NCBI GenBank assembly: GCA_964022665.1
Contig: CAXIDF010000006.1
Coordinates: 94,914 to 158,913, forward strand
Length of the DNA: 64,000 bases
Source: Haliea sp964022665
GTDB lineage: Bacteria; Pseudomonadota; Gammaproteobacteria; Pseudomonadales; Halieaceae
Direction: 5' to 3'
In this document: positions 17,785 through 26,419 of the stretch, one piece after another
Layout: every line of letters begins with the position of its first letter
How positions within the stretch are numbered: position 1 is the first letter of the stretch
Translations under genes and position numbers: made by a program
The notes under the pieces: model-generated
Seen by the model: only the letters and a program-made list of their open reading frames with translations
What the model was told of the DNA's origin: nothing
Databases searched by the model: none

Positions 17785-18549
17785 CTAGAAATCCATTGGC
17801 AAGCGGATGTGCTCGCGGTACATGGAATCGCGGTGCGCCAGCAGCCGTGGGGTGAGCCAGCGGGTAGTCTCCTCAGCACCGGAAGCATACATGCCACGCA
17901 GGTAATCCGGCATGGGATTGACCTCCGGGGGCAGCGGCAACACCATGCCGACAAAGTTGGCCCAATAGAAATCCACCGCGGTGACGCCCTCCCCAACCAG
18001 CCAGGGCTTGCCAGCGGCCTCCTGCGCGGCGAGGCGCTCGTCCAGCAGCCCGGCGATGGCAGCCATGCGCTGGTCAGCCTGTGCGGCCGCCTGCTTGCTC
18101 CAGCCGTACTTGCCAGCCATACGCACAATCGACTCTGGCGGCTCGGCCAGCGCCATGCCCGGCACAAACAGCTGCAGGCGGCGCTGCCAGCCAAACCCGT
18201 CAACGCCCGCAATCAGCGCCGACAGGCCGAGTACTTCGGCACGCTGTGCCGGGTCCGCCGGCAACAGCGCCGGCGTCGGTGCCAGCCGTTCAGCCAAGTG
18301 CAACAGGTCCAGCCAGTGGCACACGGGCGGCAGATCGTCGAACACGGCGACCGGCGCGGAACTCTGCCCGGTCCAGGCCACCAGCGCGGCGTTTTCGCCG
18401 CCCCCCTCCTGACGCACCGGCAGATACTTGAGCCCCTTGTAGTCGAAGAGCGACTTCGCGGCTTCACCCCAGGGCCCCGGCACACCGGCGGTGAGCACCA
18501 ACCGCAGCCCGGGGGCATTTACCGCCTGTTCGACTTCGACGTATTCCAT
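17785..18549 (-). CDS. Glutathione S-transferase-like protein
   Basis: 254-residue protein with a thioredoxin-like N-terminal part (RLVLTAGVPGPWGEAAKSLFDYKGLKYLPV, then APVAVFDDLPP) and an all-helical C-terminal part (MAAIAGLLDERLAAQEAAGKPWLVGEGVTAVDFYW), the standard GST layout, where ExxTAVDFYW is the N-capping/hydrophobic staple region. The GSH-contacting Ser/Tyr is not obvious, so it may bind a different thiol or be non-catalytic. ATG at 18549 is used. It follows the amidohydrolase gene by 9 nt: same operon. Confidence 0.75.
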   Translation of the reverse strand: MEYVEVEQAVNAPGLRLVLTAGVPGPWGEAAKSLFDYKGLKYLPVRQEGGGENAALVAWTGQSSAPVAVFDDLPPVCHWLDLLHLAERLAPTPALLPADPAQRAEVLGLSALIAGVDGFGWQRRLQLFVPGMALAEPPESIVRMAGKYGWSKQAAAQADQRMAAIAGLLDERLAAQEAAGKPWLVGEGVTAVDFYWANFVGMVLPLPPEVNPMPDYLRGMYASGAEETTRWLTPRLLAHRDSMYREHIRLPMDF

Positions 18550-18558
18550 CAACGGCTC

Positions 18559-19431
18559 CTATTTATCCAGTTTGAATACACGCAGCGCGTTCTCGCGCAG
18601 GAACTTGGGCCACACTTCGTCCCGGAAAGGCACATCGGGCATTTCGCGGAAAATACGGTCCAGCGACAAGCCCATGGGGAAATAGCCGGCATACATCACT
18701 TGATCGGCACCGCGCGTGTTGGCGAAATGCACGATGTCCTTCGGGTAATGCTTGGGCGCAAACGCGCTGGTCATGTAATGCAGGTTCGGGTATTTCAACA
18801 TCATTTTCCAGGCCACGTCGGTCCAGGGCTCGCAGCCATGCCGCGTGACCACGTTGAGCTCGGGAAAAAACCACAGCACCTCGTCAAGCAATTCAACTTT
18901 CTGCGGCCCAAAGGGCAAGCGGGGGCCGGGAATACCCATGCAGGGACAGAACGGTATATCCAGCTCGACAAGCTTCGCGTAAATGGGATACCACTTCTTG
19001 TCGTTTACAGGCACGGGGGGGCAGATCATCGCGGGCGATGCAGTCACCGCCTTGATGTCGAACTCTTCCTTCAATGCGACAATGGTACGCACTTCGTCCA
19101 TACCATTGTTCGGGTTGGCTTCGTAGCAGGCAAAAAAGCGATCGGGGAACCTGCGCAAGGCTTCCTTGTGCTGCTCCGCGTACGGGCCGACCCCGATCAT
19201 GGCGCGCTCGATATTGTGCTTGTCCATCTGCGCCACGGTGTACGCCACGTAGTCATCCTGGCCGTCGATCTGCGGAATATCCTTGAACATGTACTGCGCA
19301 GGCATCTTGAACATCTCATGGCTCTGCTTGTCCATGAGCATGGGCTTGATCCACTCGTAGAAATTGCTGTTATCGTCGCCGGGTACGGCCAGCATCAGGT
19401 CGATAACACCGATATCGGTAGGCATGGGCAT
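18559..19431 (-). CDS. Amidohydrolase 2-family metal-dependent hydrolase
   Basis: 290-residue TIM-barrel protein of the Amidohydro_2 (ACMSD-like) family, members of which decarboxylate or hydrolyse ring-derived acids. Visible stretches include RAMIGVGPYAEQHKEALRRF, FPELNVVTRHGCEPW and the closing FLRENALRVFKLD characteristic of this family. The usual HxH metal motif near the N-terminus is not evident (IGVIDLMLAVPG stands there), so catalysis is uncertain. ATG at 19431 has AAGGAG 11 nt upstream; longer readings are not supported. It sits with the GST-like gene downstream and the P450 gene upstream. Confidence 0.78.
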   Translation of the reverse strand: MPMPTDIGVIDLMLAVPGDDNSNFYEWIKPMLMDKQSHEMFKMPAQYMFKDIPQIDGQDDYVAYTVAQMDKHNIERAMIGVGPYAEQHKEALRRFPDRFFACYEANPNNGMDEVRTIVALKEEFDIKAVTASPAMICPPVPVNDKKWYPIYAKLVELDIPFCPCMGIPGPRLPFGPQKVELLDEVLWFFPELNVVTRHGCEPWTDVAWKMMLKYPNLHYMTSAFAPKHYPKDIVHFANTRGADQVMYAGYFPMGLSLDRIFREMPDVPFRDEVWPKFLRENALRVFKLDK

Positions 19432-19599
19432 GGTCAGTTGCTCCTTCAATGACAGACCCGCCATTGTGCTGGCACCAGGCCGCCACACCAAGGTCGGGAT
19501 TCTCGCCGCGGCCAGAATTCAACGTGGGGCACAATAGCATGAACCGGGAGTCCACTCCCTGCAGCCCGCACCCGGCACGCGGGCGCGAGCAAGGCTCCC

Positions 19600-20826
19600 T
19601 CAGGCCACGTCAAACACGATGGGCATATGCTTGATGCCATGAATGAAGTTTGAGCGCAGCCACTGAATTTCGCCATCCAGGCGCGGGTTGCGCATGCGGC
19701 GCACAATTTCCTCGAAAATGACTGTCAGCTCGAGGCGCGCCAGGTGGGAGCCGAGACAGAAGTGCTGCCCCACCCCGAAGGCACGATGCCCATTGCGCAC
19801 GTCCTCGCGCTGGTTGCGCAGGATGTCAAAATGCTCGGGGTCGTCGAACACCGTCTCATCGGAACTGGCTGCACCGTAAAACAGCTGCACTAACTCGCCC
19901 TTGCGGATGTTGCGGCCACCCAGCGTGGTGTCCTCCGTCGCCGTGCGCCGGAACGCAATCACAGCCGGATTGTAGCGCAGGAATTCCTCGATGGCATCGG
20001 GCACCAGCGCCGGATTATCGACCAGCGCCTGAAACTGCGCAGGATTTTCCAGCAGCATGCGCATGCCCTGGCTGGTGACTGTGCGCGTCGTTTCATTGCC
20101 GGCGACAATCAGCAACATGAAGAAATTGCAGAACTCTTCATCCGTGAGCGGTTCATCTTCCACGGTGCCGTCCAGCAATGTGGCGACAATCCCCTCTGAA
20201 CCGTTCTCCCTGTGGGCTGTGGCCAGCTCCATACCCATCATGAACATCTCGACCATGGCGTTCATGCCATCCTCCGCCGAGGTGGTGAGGTCGGGGTCGT
20301 CCATGCCGAGCATGATATTCGTCAGCTCGAACAGGCGCTGGCGCTTCTCCAGCGGCACCCCCATCAGCTCGCAAATGGCAATCAGCGGCAACTCCATGGC
20401 GATGTCTTCGACAAAGTCACAGCGCCCAGCGGGGAGGGCACGGTCCAGAATTTCCCGGGCGATTTCGCGAAACCGCGGTTCATAGCTGTCCACTTTGCGC
20501 GGGGTGAAGGCGGAGCGCACCAGGCGCCGGTATTTCAGGTGCTTGGGGGGGTCCATGTTGATCATCAGCGCCTGCATCATCTCCACCTCGTCCGGCGTGG
20601 GATTATTCAGCATGCAGGTACGTTCGGCGGAGGAAAACAACTGCGGGTTTTTCGACACCTCGTCGATTTCCGCTTGCCGTGTGACCGCCCAGTACCCCGG
20701 GCTGCCATGACTGGGCTCATGCCAGTACACCGGCTCTTCGCGCCGCAGGTAAGTGAAGGTGTCACGCGGCAACCCGCCCCGGTAGCTTTCCGGGTCGTTC
20801 AGGTCAAAGTGTGGGCAACGGCTCAT
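19600..20826 (-). CDS. Cytochrome P450
   Basis: 408-residue bacterial class I P450. I-helix AGNETTRT, K-helix EEFLRYNPAV (ExxR), and heme loop FGVGQHFCLGSHLARLE with Cys357 as axial ligand. N-terminal CPHFDLNDPESYRGG is soluble-type, with no membrane anchor. The overall look is CYP of the steroid/terpenoid/fatty-acid hydroxylating groups (CYP125/142/CYP107-like), but the substrate cannot be named. No ferredoxin or reductase gene is adjacent. A strong GAGGAG site and a perfect 20-bp palindrome lie directly upstream, suggesting its own repressor-controlled promoter. Confidence 0.93.
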   Translation of the reverse strand: MSRCPHFDLNDPESYRGGLPRDTFTYLRREEPVYWHEPSHGSPGYWAVTRQAEIDEVSKNPQLFSSAERTCMLNNPTPDEVEMMQALMINMDPPKHLKYRRLVRSAFTPRKVDSYEPRFREIAREILDRALPAGRCDFVEDIAMELPLIAICELMGVPLEKRQRLFELTNIMLGMDDPDLTTSAEDGMNAMVEMFMMGMELATAHRENGSEGIVATLLDGTVEDEPLTDEEFCNFFMLLIVAGNETTRTVTSQGMRMLLENPAQFQALVDNPALVPDAIEEFLRYNPAVIAFRRTATEDTTLGGRNIRKGELVQLFYGAASSDETVFDDPEHFDILRNQREDVRNGHRAFGVGQHFCLGSHLARLELTVIFEEIVRRMRNPRLDGEIQWLRSNFIHGIKHMPIVFDVA

Positions 20827-20855
20827 GGGTCTCTCCTCGGGCAGATACTGCCATT

Positions 20856-20875
20856 AGACTAATGCGCATTAGTCT
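20856..20875. promoter_or_regulatory. Perfect 20-bp palindrome, operator candidate for the P450 gene
   Basis: AGACTAATGCGCATTAGTCT is its own reverse complement. It ends 30 nt before the P450 ATG; on the minus strand a TTGACG (20899-20894) with an imperfect -10 lies just upstream of it, so a bound dimer would block transcription. The length fits a TetR-family site. No regulator gene is adjacent. Confidence 0.6.
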
Positions 20876-20909
20876 GTACCCGAAGCGAGACCCCGTCAAG
20901 GCTTTGCCG

Positions 20910-23084
20910 TCAGCCCATGCGCAGTGGCAGCCGCCGCTGGCGCTCTCCTGTGGCCGCGAACAGGGCATTGGCGAGCGCAGGAGCCGCGGGGGGCGTGCCC
21001 GGCTCACCGACCCCGGTAGGCGGCGCCGCACTGTCGACCAGCACGACCGTCATGGGGGGTGTATCCGTCTGCCGCAGCAGCTGATAATCGTGGTAGTTGC
21101 TCTGCTCCACCGCGCCGTCCTTCAGCGTGATTTCACCATGCAGCGCAGCGCTCAACGCGAACACGATACCGCCGATCATCTGGTCACGAACGATGTCAGG
21201 GTTGATCACCTGGCCGCAATCGATCGCGCAATACACGTGCTCCAGCTTGGGCTTGCCATCAACCAGCGATATTTCCACCACCTCCGCAACGCAGGACTGG
21301 AAGGAATCGTGTACGGCAATACCCTGGTAATGGCCCGCAGGGGCATTGCCCCAGCGCGCCGCGGCGGCCACAGCGTCCAGCACCCGGCGCTCGCGGGAGT
21401 CTTCGGCAAGATGTTTGCGACGAAATTCCAGCGGGTCAACACCGGCCGCATGCGCGAGTTCATCGACGAAACTCTCTACCACAAACGCATTGTGACTGTG
21501 CCCGACTGACCGCCAATATCCCAGCGGCACCGGCACCTGCACGTTGTGGTAGCTGACACTGACACCGTCGAACTGATAGGGCAGTTCTTTGGAACCCTCC
21601 ACCGACGCGAAATCCTTTTTACCGACAAAGTCGCCCACCAGTTGCCGCGGTCCGCCCGGAATCCACTGCGGCAACATGGCGCCCATCATCACCGGCAAAA
21701 CCTGCTGGTTGATACTGGGCCCCGCAATGCGGTGCTGCCAATGGCTGATGCTGCCGTCGGCGTGCACGCGGGCTTCAATGGCACCCGCCATGGGCGGCCG
21801 GTACCAGTCGTGGCGCATGTCGTCTTCGCGGCTCCACACGAGTTTCACCGGGCGTTTCAGTTCCCGTGCGATAGCGACTACCTCGGCAACGTTATCGGCC
21901 GCGGCGCGACGGCCAAAGCCACCGCCGAGAAACTGGTTGTGGATAACCACTGCCTCACGCGGCACGTCGAGCACGCGGGACGCCGCGTCCTGCGCCAGGT
22001 CCGGTGCCTGCGAGCCCACCCAGACCTCGCAGCCGTCCTCAGTGAGACGACAGGTGGCGTTGAGCGGCTCCATGGCAGCGTGCGCCAGAAACGGTACGGC
22101 GTAACGCCCCGACACCAGCGTGCCCTGCCCCGCCTCGGCGCTTGCCGGATCGTCCCGGACACTGGCGAAATCATCGCCATCCAGTGCCGCGGTAAGCGCC
22201 TCGGTAATGGCCGCACTGTCGCGCAGGCCACCGCCGGGCGGAGTAAAGGTCACCTCGACTTTGCCCGCCGCTTGCCGGGCCGGCCAATAGCCTTCGGCGA
22301 CCACGGCAACCCCGTGTTCGGTGGCAAACACCGCGACCACCCCGGGGTGCTCCAGCGCTTGTTCCGCATTGAAGGACTCGACGGCACCATCAAACCACGG
22401 GCAGCGCAGCAATACCGCAGTCAGGCAGCCTTCGGGGCTCGCGTCCATGCCGAAGCGGGCGCTGCCGTCCGTCTTTGCCTGTGCGTCCACGCGTTGGTCG
22501 TAGTGGCCGATCCACTGCCACTGATCCGCCGGTTTCAGCGCCACATCGCTGGCCACAGGTAACGTGCGGGCGATCGCCACCAGATCCGCATAGGCGAGGT
22601 CCACCGCCCCATCGGTAGTGCGCACGCGCCCGTCCCGCGCTTCAAGGCTGGCCCGGTCGAGTCCACTTTGCTGCATGGCGGCGGCAATCAGGGTCTCTCT
22701 GGCACTGGCACCTACCTGACGCAGGATTTCGTGGTAGACGCGGATGGAGGCACTGCCGCCGGTAATCTGCAGGCGCATCTCAGGGTCGGCGAAGGCGCTA
22801 TGTACGGGGGCCATGGCATAGCCGATACGCTCCGGGTGTACCTCCAGCTCCTCGGCGACCAGAGTCACCATGCCCGTCACCACGCCCTGCCCCATCTCCG
22901 CCTTGGGAATCTGCAGGATGATGGCACCATCAGGCTCGATGCGCAGGAAAGCATCCGGCTGGAAGTCCGCCTCACTCCCGAGTTGCAGGGGTTTCCCCGA
23001 ACACGCGGTAAGCTGGAAGCCCAGCGTCAGAGCACCACCGGTCACGGAGACATTGCGAATGAACTGGCGTCGGGTCAGGCTCAT
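20910..23084 (-). CDS. Molybdopterin-binding subunit of an aldehyde/isoquinoline 1-oxidoreductase-type hydroxylase
   Basis: 724-residue large subunit of a xanthine-oxidase-family enzyme, IorB/AldH type. It begins with a Tat signal (SLTRRQFIRNVSVTGGALTLGF) and has two Mo-binding halves: AEMGQGVVTGMVTLVAEELEV, GGGFGRRAAAD, and near the end GVGEPGTPP with the base Glu. Exported, cytochrome-linked aldehyde or N-heterocycle hydroxylation is the expected activity. Its ATG overlaps the stop of the 2Fe-2S subunit (ATGA), so the two are coupled. An in-frame extension to 23174 lies inside the upstream gene and is rejected. moaCDE upstream supply the cofactor. Confidence 0.92.
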   Translation of the reverse strand: MSLTRRQFIRNVSVTGGALTLGFQLTACSGKPLQLGSEADFQPDAFLRIEPDGAIILQIPKAEMGQGVVTGMVTLVAEELEVHPERIGYAMAPVHSAFADPEMRLQITGGSASIRVYHEILRQVGASARETLIAAAMQQSGLDRASLEARDGRVRTTDGAVDLAYADLVAIARTLPVASDVALKPADQWQWIGHYDQRVDAQAKTDGSARFGMDASPEGCLTAVLLRCPWFDGAVESFNAEQALEHPGVVAVFATEHGVAVVAEGYWPARQAAGKVEVTFTPPGGGLRDSAAITEALTAALDGDDFASVRDDPASAEAGQGTLVSGRYAVPFLAHAAMEPLNATCRLTEDGCEVWVGSQAPDLAQDAASRVLDVPREAVVIHNQFLGGGFGRRAAADNVAEVVAIARELKRPVKLVWSREDDMRHDWYRPPMAGAIEARVHADGSISHWQHRIAGPSINQQVLPVMMGAMLPQWIPGGPRQLVGDFVGKKDFASVEGSKELPYQFDGVSVSYHNVQVPVPLGYWRSVGHSHNAFVVESFVDELAHAAGVDPLEFRRKHLAEDSRERRVLDAVAAAARWGNAPAGHYQGIAVHDSFQSCVAEVVEISLVDGKPKLEHVYCAIDCGQVINPDIVRDQMIGGIVFALSAALHGEITLKDGAVEQSNYHDYQLLRQTDTPPMTVVLVDSAAPPTGVGEPGTPPAAPALANALFAATGERQRRLPLRMG

Positions 23085-23557
23085 GATGCATCCTCCGCGG
23101 CGGGTTGCCAGTGCTCTACCGCCGCCACACTCAAGATCGCCCGCTGCACTTTGTGATAGGTGCCACAGCGGCACAGGTTGCCCGACATGGCCTGGCGAAT
23201 GTTCTCTTCGTCAGGCTGCGGGTTGGATGCCAGCAATGCCGCGGCCGACATGATCTGCCCGGACTGGCAATATCCGCACTGTGGTACGTTGTGCTCGACC
23301 CAGGCCCGCTGTAGCGGGTGATCGCCACCGAGGCCTTCAATCGTCGTCACACTGCGCCCGGCAGCCTGCGACACCGGTGTCGAGCAGCTGCGAATGGCCG
23401 CGCCGTCGAGATGCACGGTGCAGGCTCCGCAGAGCCCCATACCGCAGCCGAAGCGCGTGCCGGTCAGACCCAGGTGATCCCGCAACACCCACAGCAACGG
23501 CGTTGCAGGATCCACCTTGAGTTCAACGTTGCGCCCGTTGAGGCTGAAGGCAACCAC
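23081..23557 (-). CDS. 2Fe-2S subunit of the molybdenum hydroxylase
   Basis: 158-residue electron-transfer subunit. The N-terminal plant-type cluster uses Cys38, 43, 46 and 58 (GCGMGLCGACTVHLDG); the C-terminal helical cluster domain uses Cys94, 97, 129 and 131 (CGYCQSGQ, NLCRCGTY). It passes electrons from the Mo centre of the downstream subunit to an external acceptor; there is no FAD subunit. The start is a GTG at 23557, one base after the bcp stop, implying coupled translation. Confidence 0.92.
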   Translation of the reverse strand: MVAFSLNGRNVELKVDPATPLLWVLRDHLGLTGTRFGCGMGLCGACTVHLDGAAIRSCSTPVSQAAGRSVTTIEGLGGDHPLQRAWVEHNVPQCGYCQSGQIMSAAALLASNPQPDEENIRQAMSGNLCRCGTYHKVQRAILSVAAVEHWQPAAEDAS

Positions 23558-23558
23558 C

Positions 23559-24035
23559 TTACAACCCGAGCTCTTTGATCAGGGCGAGCACATCATCGTG
23601 GTGGCTTTTCGTCTTCACTTTATCCATCACGTGTTTGAGGCGTCCGTCCTTGCCGATGATAAAGCTGGTGCGCAGGATCCCCATGAATTCGCGGCCCATG
23701 AATTTCTTCAGCCCCCAGGCACCATATTTCTCGGCAACCGCGTGATCCTCATCGGAGAGCAGCGTGAAGTTGAGGTCCTGTTTTTCGATGAATTTTCCGA
23801 GGCGCGCCACGGGGTCAGGGCTGACGCCAAGCACCACGGTATCGGCCTTCTCCAGTGCCTTCCTGCTGTCGCGGAGACCGCAGGCCTGCACCGTGCAGCC
23901 CGGCGTCATGGCTTTGGGATAGAAGTAGAGGACAACGTTTTTCTTGTCCCGGAACTGCTTCAGGGTGACGCTGTTGCCGTCCTGATCGAGCAGGGAAAAA
24001 GCCGGAGCCAGGTTACCAACTTTAGGGAATGCCAT
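23559..24035 (-). CDS. bcp: Thioredoxin-dependent peroxiredoxin Bcp/PrxQ
   Basis: 158-residue peroxiredoxin. KAMTPGCTVQACGLRD carries the peroxidatic Cys47 and a second Cys five residues on, the PrxQ spacing; ILRTSFIIGKDG and the C-terminal LALIKELGL complete the fold. It reduces organic hydroperoxides and H2O2. AAGGAG precedes the ATG. Its place between NUDIX and Mo-enzyme genes suggests protection from peroxide made by these oxidases, though co-transcription alone could explain it. Confidence 0.92.
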   Translation of the reverse strand: MAFPKVGNLAPAFSLLDQDGNSVTLKQFRDKKNVVLYFYPKAMTPGCTVQACGLRDSRKALEKADTVVLGVSPDPVARLGKFIEKQDLNFTLLSDEDHAVAEKYGAWGLKKFMGREFMGILRTSFIIGKDGRLKHVMDKVKTKSHHDDVLALIKELGL

Positions 24036-24087
24036 GGGGTGTTCTCCTTATGTATGCGAGTATTTTCCAGCGCAATGATGGCGATTA

Positions 24088-24633
24088 TCAGCCCGGCGGT
24101 CGACGCCGCTCTATGGTCGACACCCGCACGGGAAAATGCCCGGATGCGCTGTCGGCAAAAAACTCCTGAAGCGTTTCCTGAACCACTGGAAAGGCGATTT
24201 CTCCCCAGGGGATATCTTCCTGGCGGTAAAAGCCACTGTCGATGCTCTCCGGCCCAACGCCAAACTCCCCATCGACCACGTTGCAGCGGTAAAACATGTA
24301 CACCTGATTGATGTGGGGCACATCGAAGACGCGGTAGAGCTCCAGTTCCGTAACCCGGGCACGCGCCTCCTCCCAGGTTTCACGTGCTGCGCCCTGCACC
24401 GTGGTTTCACCGTTTTCCATGAACCCTGCGGGCAATGTCCAGTAGCCCAGACGCGGCTCAATCGCGCGCTTGCACAGTAGAATCCGCCCCTCGAACACAG
24501 GAACGCAGCCCACAATGACACGCGGGTTAACGTAGTGCACCACCTCGCAGGCGGTGCAAACAAACCGCTCGCGATCGTCGCCCTCGGGGATCCGCAGGGC
24601 TACGGTTGCGCCGCAGAGCGTGCAGTAATTCAT
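24088..24633 (-). CDS. NUDIX hydrolase with N-terminal zinc ribbon
   Basis: 181-residue protein. It starts with a CxxC...CxxC ribbon (Cys4, 7, 26, 29) as in NADH pyrophosphatase-like and ADP-ribose pyrophosphatases. The Nudix box is GFMENGETTVQGAARE followed by TWEEARA, normal except for Ala in place of the last Gly. Expected to hydrolyse a nucleoside diphosphate derivative; the substrate is unknown. 22 nt separate it from the flavin reductase gene upstream. Confidence 0.88.
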   Translation of the reverse strand: MNYCTLCGATVALRIPEGDDRERFVCTACEVVHYVNPRVIVGCVPVFEGRILLCKRAIEPRLGYWTLPAGFMENGETTVQGAARETWEEARARVTELELYRVFDVPHINQVYMFYRCNVVDGEFGVGPESIDSGFYRQEDIPWGEIAFPVVQETLQEFFADSASGHFPVRVSTIERRRPPG

Positions 24634-24655
24634 GCGGTCAACGCCCCGTGCAGCC

Positions 24656-25135
24656 TCATGCCAGCGCGCGATAGGCGCCGCTATAAAACACCAGCGGTTC
24701 GCCTTCCAGTTGCGTGTGCATAGCGTCCACCCGGCCCACGATAATCAGGTGATCGCCGCCGGGGTGTGTCGCCTCCAGACTGCATTCGAACTGCACCAGC
24801 GCATCGTTGATCAGCGGTGCTCCACCGTGCTCACCCGCCGTGAAGTGTTCAGCATCCAGCACATGGTCGCCCTTGCGAGCATAACGCGAAGAAAGCTCCT
24901 GCTGATTTCCCGCCAGCACATTGATCGCGTAGTGCCGGGCCTTGGAGTAGGTGGTGAAGACGTCCGAGTTGTTCTGCAGGCTCCACAGCACCAGCGGTGG
25001 GTCCAGCGACACCGAGCTGAAAGAGTTGGCGGTCAGTGCCAGTGCTTCCCCCTCCTCATTCACTGCGGTGATCAAGCACACGCCCGTGGCAAACCGTCCC
25101 AGAGCGCTGCGCAGCTCCCGTCCATCCAATTCCAT
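24656..25135 (-). CDS. Flavin reductase-like protein (FMN-binding split barrel)
   Basis: 159-residue protein with the opening LRSALGRFATGVCLITAV and ANSFSSVSLDPPLVLWSLQ, the FMN-binding stretch of flavin reductases that feed two-component monooxygenases. C-terminal HLIIVGRVDAM is also typical. It may reduce FMN/FAD for an oxygenase elsewhere; the LLM-type gene at 26596 is a candidate partner by proximity but lies on the other strand. ATG has GGAG upstream. Confidence 0.87.
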   Translation of the reverse strand: MELDGRELRSALGRFATGVCLITAVNEEGEALALTANSFSSVSLDPPLVLWSLQNNSDVFTTYSKARHYAINVLAGNQQELSSRYARKGDHVLDAEHFTAGEHGGAPLINDALVQFECSLEATHPGGDHLIIVGRVDAMHTQLEGEPLVFYSGAYRALA

Positions 25136-25186
25136 AATCTGCTCCTGTGCATTGTTGTAGTAATACTGTTCTCGGACGCTACAGGT

Positions 25187-25678
25187 TCACCCGCGAGGGG
25201 CCCCGTCGGCATCCCCTGTTCGGGTTAACTGCCAACGCTGCGCGCGCACAACGTCGCTGGCGCGGGCATCCACCCAGCGAGCGCCCTGCGGCCCGTGTTC
25301 TTTTTTCCAGAAGGGTGCGCGGGTCTTGAGTGCATCCATGATGAACTCACAGGCCTCAAAGGCCTCGGCCCGATGCGCGGCGCATACCCCCACCCACACA
25401 ATAGCTTCTCCTGCATCGAGACGCCCCACCCGGTGCACCACATGTGCGGCCGCGAGTACCCAGCGCGCCGCCGCCTCCTCGGCAATCCTCTGCAGGCTGT
25501 GCTCGGTCATGCCGGCATAATGCTCCAATTGCAGCGAATCGACCGCTCCTCCCGCTCCGGCATCCCGCACGTTGCCGGTAAACGTCACCACCGCCCCCGC
25601 GGCAGGCAGCGACCGCTGTAGCTGGTCGGGGCTGAAAGCCGCCTCCTGCACCCGCACGCGACAGTCACTCAGTGTCAC
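25187..25678 (-). CDS. moaE: Molybdopterin synthase catalytic subunit
   Basis: 163-residue MoaE, which with MoaD puts the dithiolene sulfurs into precursor Z. Motifs: AVVTFTGNVRD, LEHYAGMTEHSL, VVHRVGRLDAGEAIVWVGVCAAHRAEAF and APFWKKEHGP with the catalytic Lys pair. I use the GTG at 25678 that follows the moaD stop by one base; a GTG at 25720 inside moaD would add 14 residues. Third gene of moaCDE. Confidence 0.93.
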   Translation of the reverse strand: MTLSDCRVRVQEAAFSPDQLQRSLPAAGAVVTFTGNVRDAGAGGAVDSLQLEHYAGMTEHSLQRIAEEAAARWVLAAAHVVHRVGRLDAGEAIVWVGVCAAHRAEAFEACEFIMDALKTRAPFWKKEHGPQGARWVDARASDVVRAQRWQLTRTGDADGAPRG

Positions 25679-25679
25679 G

Positions 25680-25931
25680 TCAGCCCCCGGTAACCGGCGG
25701 GAAAAAGGCGACTTCGTCACCCGACAGAAGCGGGGTTCCCGGCTCGGCGAGCGACTGGTTTACAGCGGCCAGCAGGTTTGCGTCTGCCAGCGCTTCTTTC
25801 CACACCGGTCCGCGCTCGGACAGAGCCGCGCGCAGTGCTGCAACACTGTCGATGCCGGGTTCACTGGCCAGCTCCAGCACCTCGCAACCAAGCTGTTCAC
25901 GCAGCCTGGCAAAAAACAGGACCCTCAGCAT
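25680..25931 (-). CDS. moaD: Molybdopterin synthase sulfur carrier
   Basis: 83-residue ubiquitin-like protein, MLRVLFFARLREQLG at the start and ending DEVAFFPPVTGG, where the terminal Gly-Gly is thiocarboxylated. Overlaps the end of moaC by 7 nt. Confidence 0.95.
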   Translation of the reverse strand: MLRVLFFARLREQLGCEVLELASEPGIDSVAALRAALSERGPVWKEALADANLLAAVNQSLAEPGTPLLSGDEVAFFPPVTGG

Positions 25932-26419
25932 GAAGCGTCATCCGACGACCGCTCCCAGCTCCCCGAGTTGCCGCCGTGTTTCTCCTGCAGCCCCAGGTTC
26001 TGGATCAGCATGCCGCGGTCCACGGCCTTGCACATGTCGTAAATTGTGAGGGCTGCCACCGAGGCGGCGGTCAGGGCTTCCATCTCGACTCCGGTCTTGC
26101 CGGACACACGACAACGGGCCGCAATATGCACGCAGCTGGCGTTGTCATCGAGGGTGAAATCGAGATCGATACTATTGAGCATCAAGGGGTGGCAGAGCGG
26201 AATAAGCTCTGCGCATTTCTTCGCACCCTGAATGCCGGCAATCCGCGCCACCGTAAGCACGTCGCCTTTGGCGTGCGCCCCCTCGCGCAGCAGACGCAGG
26301 GTTTCGGGCTGCATGCTGACGCTGGCCGTGGCAACCGCCTCGCGCCGCGTTTCCGGCTTGGCCCCCACGTCCACCATGCGTGCTGTGCCCGACGCATCGA
26401 GGTGCGTCAGCTGAGACAT
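25925..26419 (-). CDS. moaC: Cyclic pyranopterin monophosphate synthase
   Basis: 164-residue MoaC, converting the MoaA product into cyclic pyranopterin. Signature segments: GDVLTVARIAGIQGAKKCAELIPLCHPL and VSGKTGVEMEALTAASVAALTIYDMCKAVD. ATG at 26419 with AAAGGA 9 nt upstream; a longer reading to 26530 is rejected. First gene of moaCDE, which run into flavin reductase, NUDIX, bcp and the Mo hydroxylase with short gaps. moaA, moaB and moeA are not in the window. Confidence 0.95.
   Translation of the reverse strand: MSQLTHLDASGTARMVDVGAKPETRREAVATASVSMQPETLRLLREGAHAKGDVLTVARIAGIQGAKKCAELIPLCHPLMLNSIDLDFTLDDNASCVHIAARCRVSGKTGVEMEALTAASVAALTIYDMCKAVDRGMLIQNLGLQEKHGGNSGSWERSSDDASC

Noticed and set aside
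22668..23156. Plus-strand open frames opposite the molybdenum hydroxylase genes
   Set aside because: Antisense shadows without recognisable motifs; the minus-strand subunits have full cofactor motifs.
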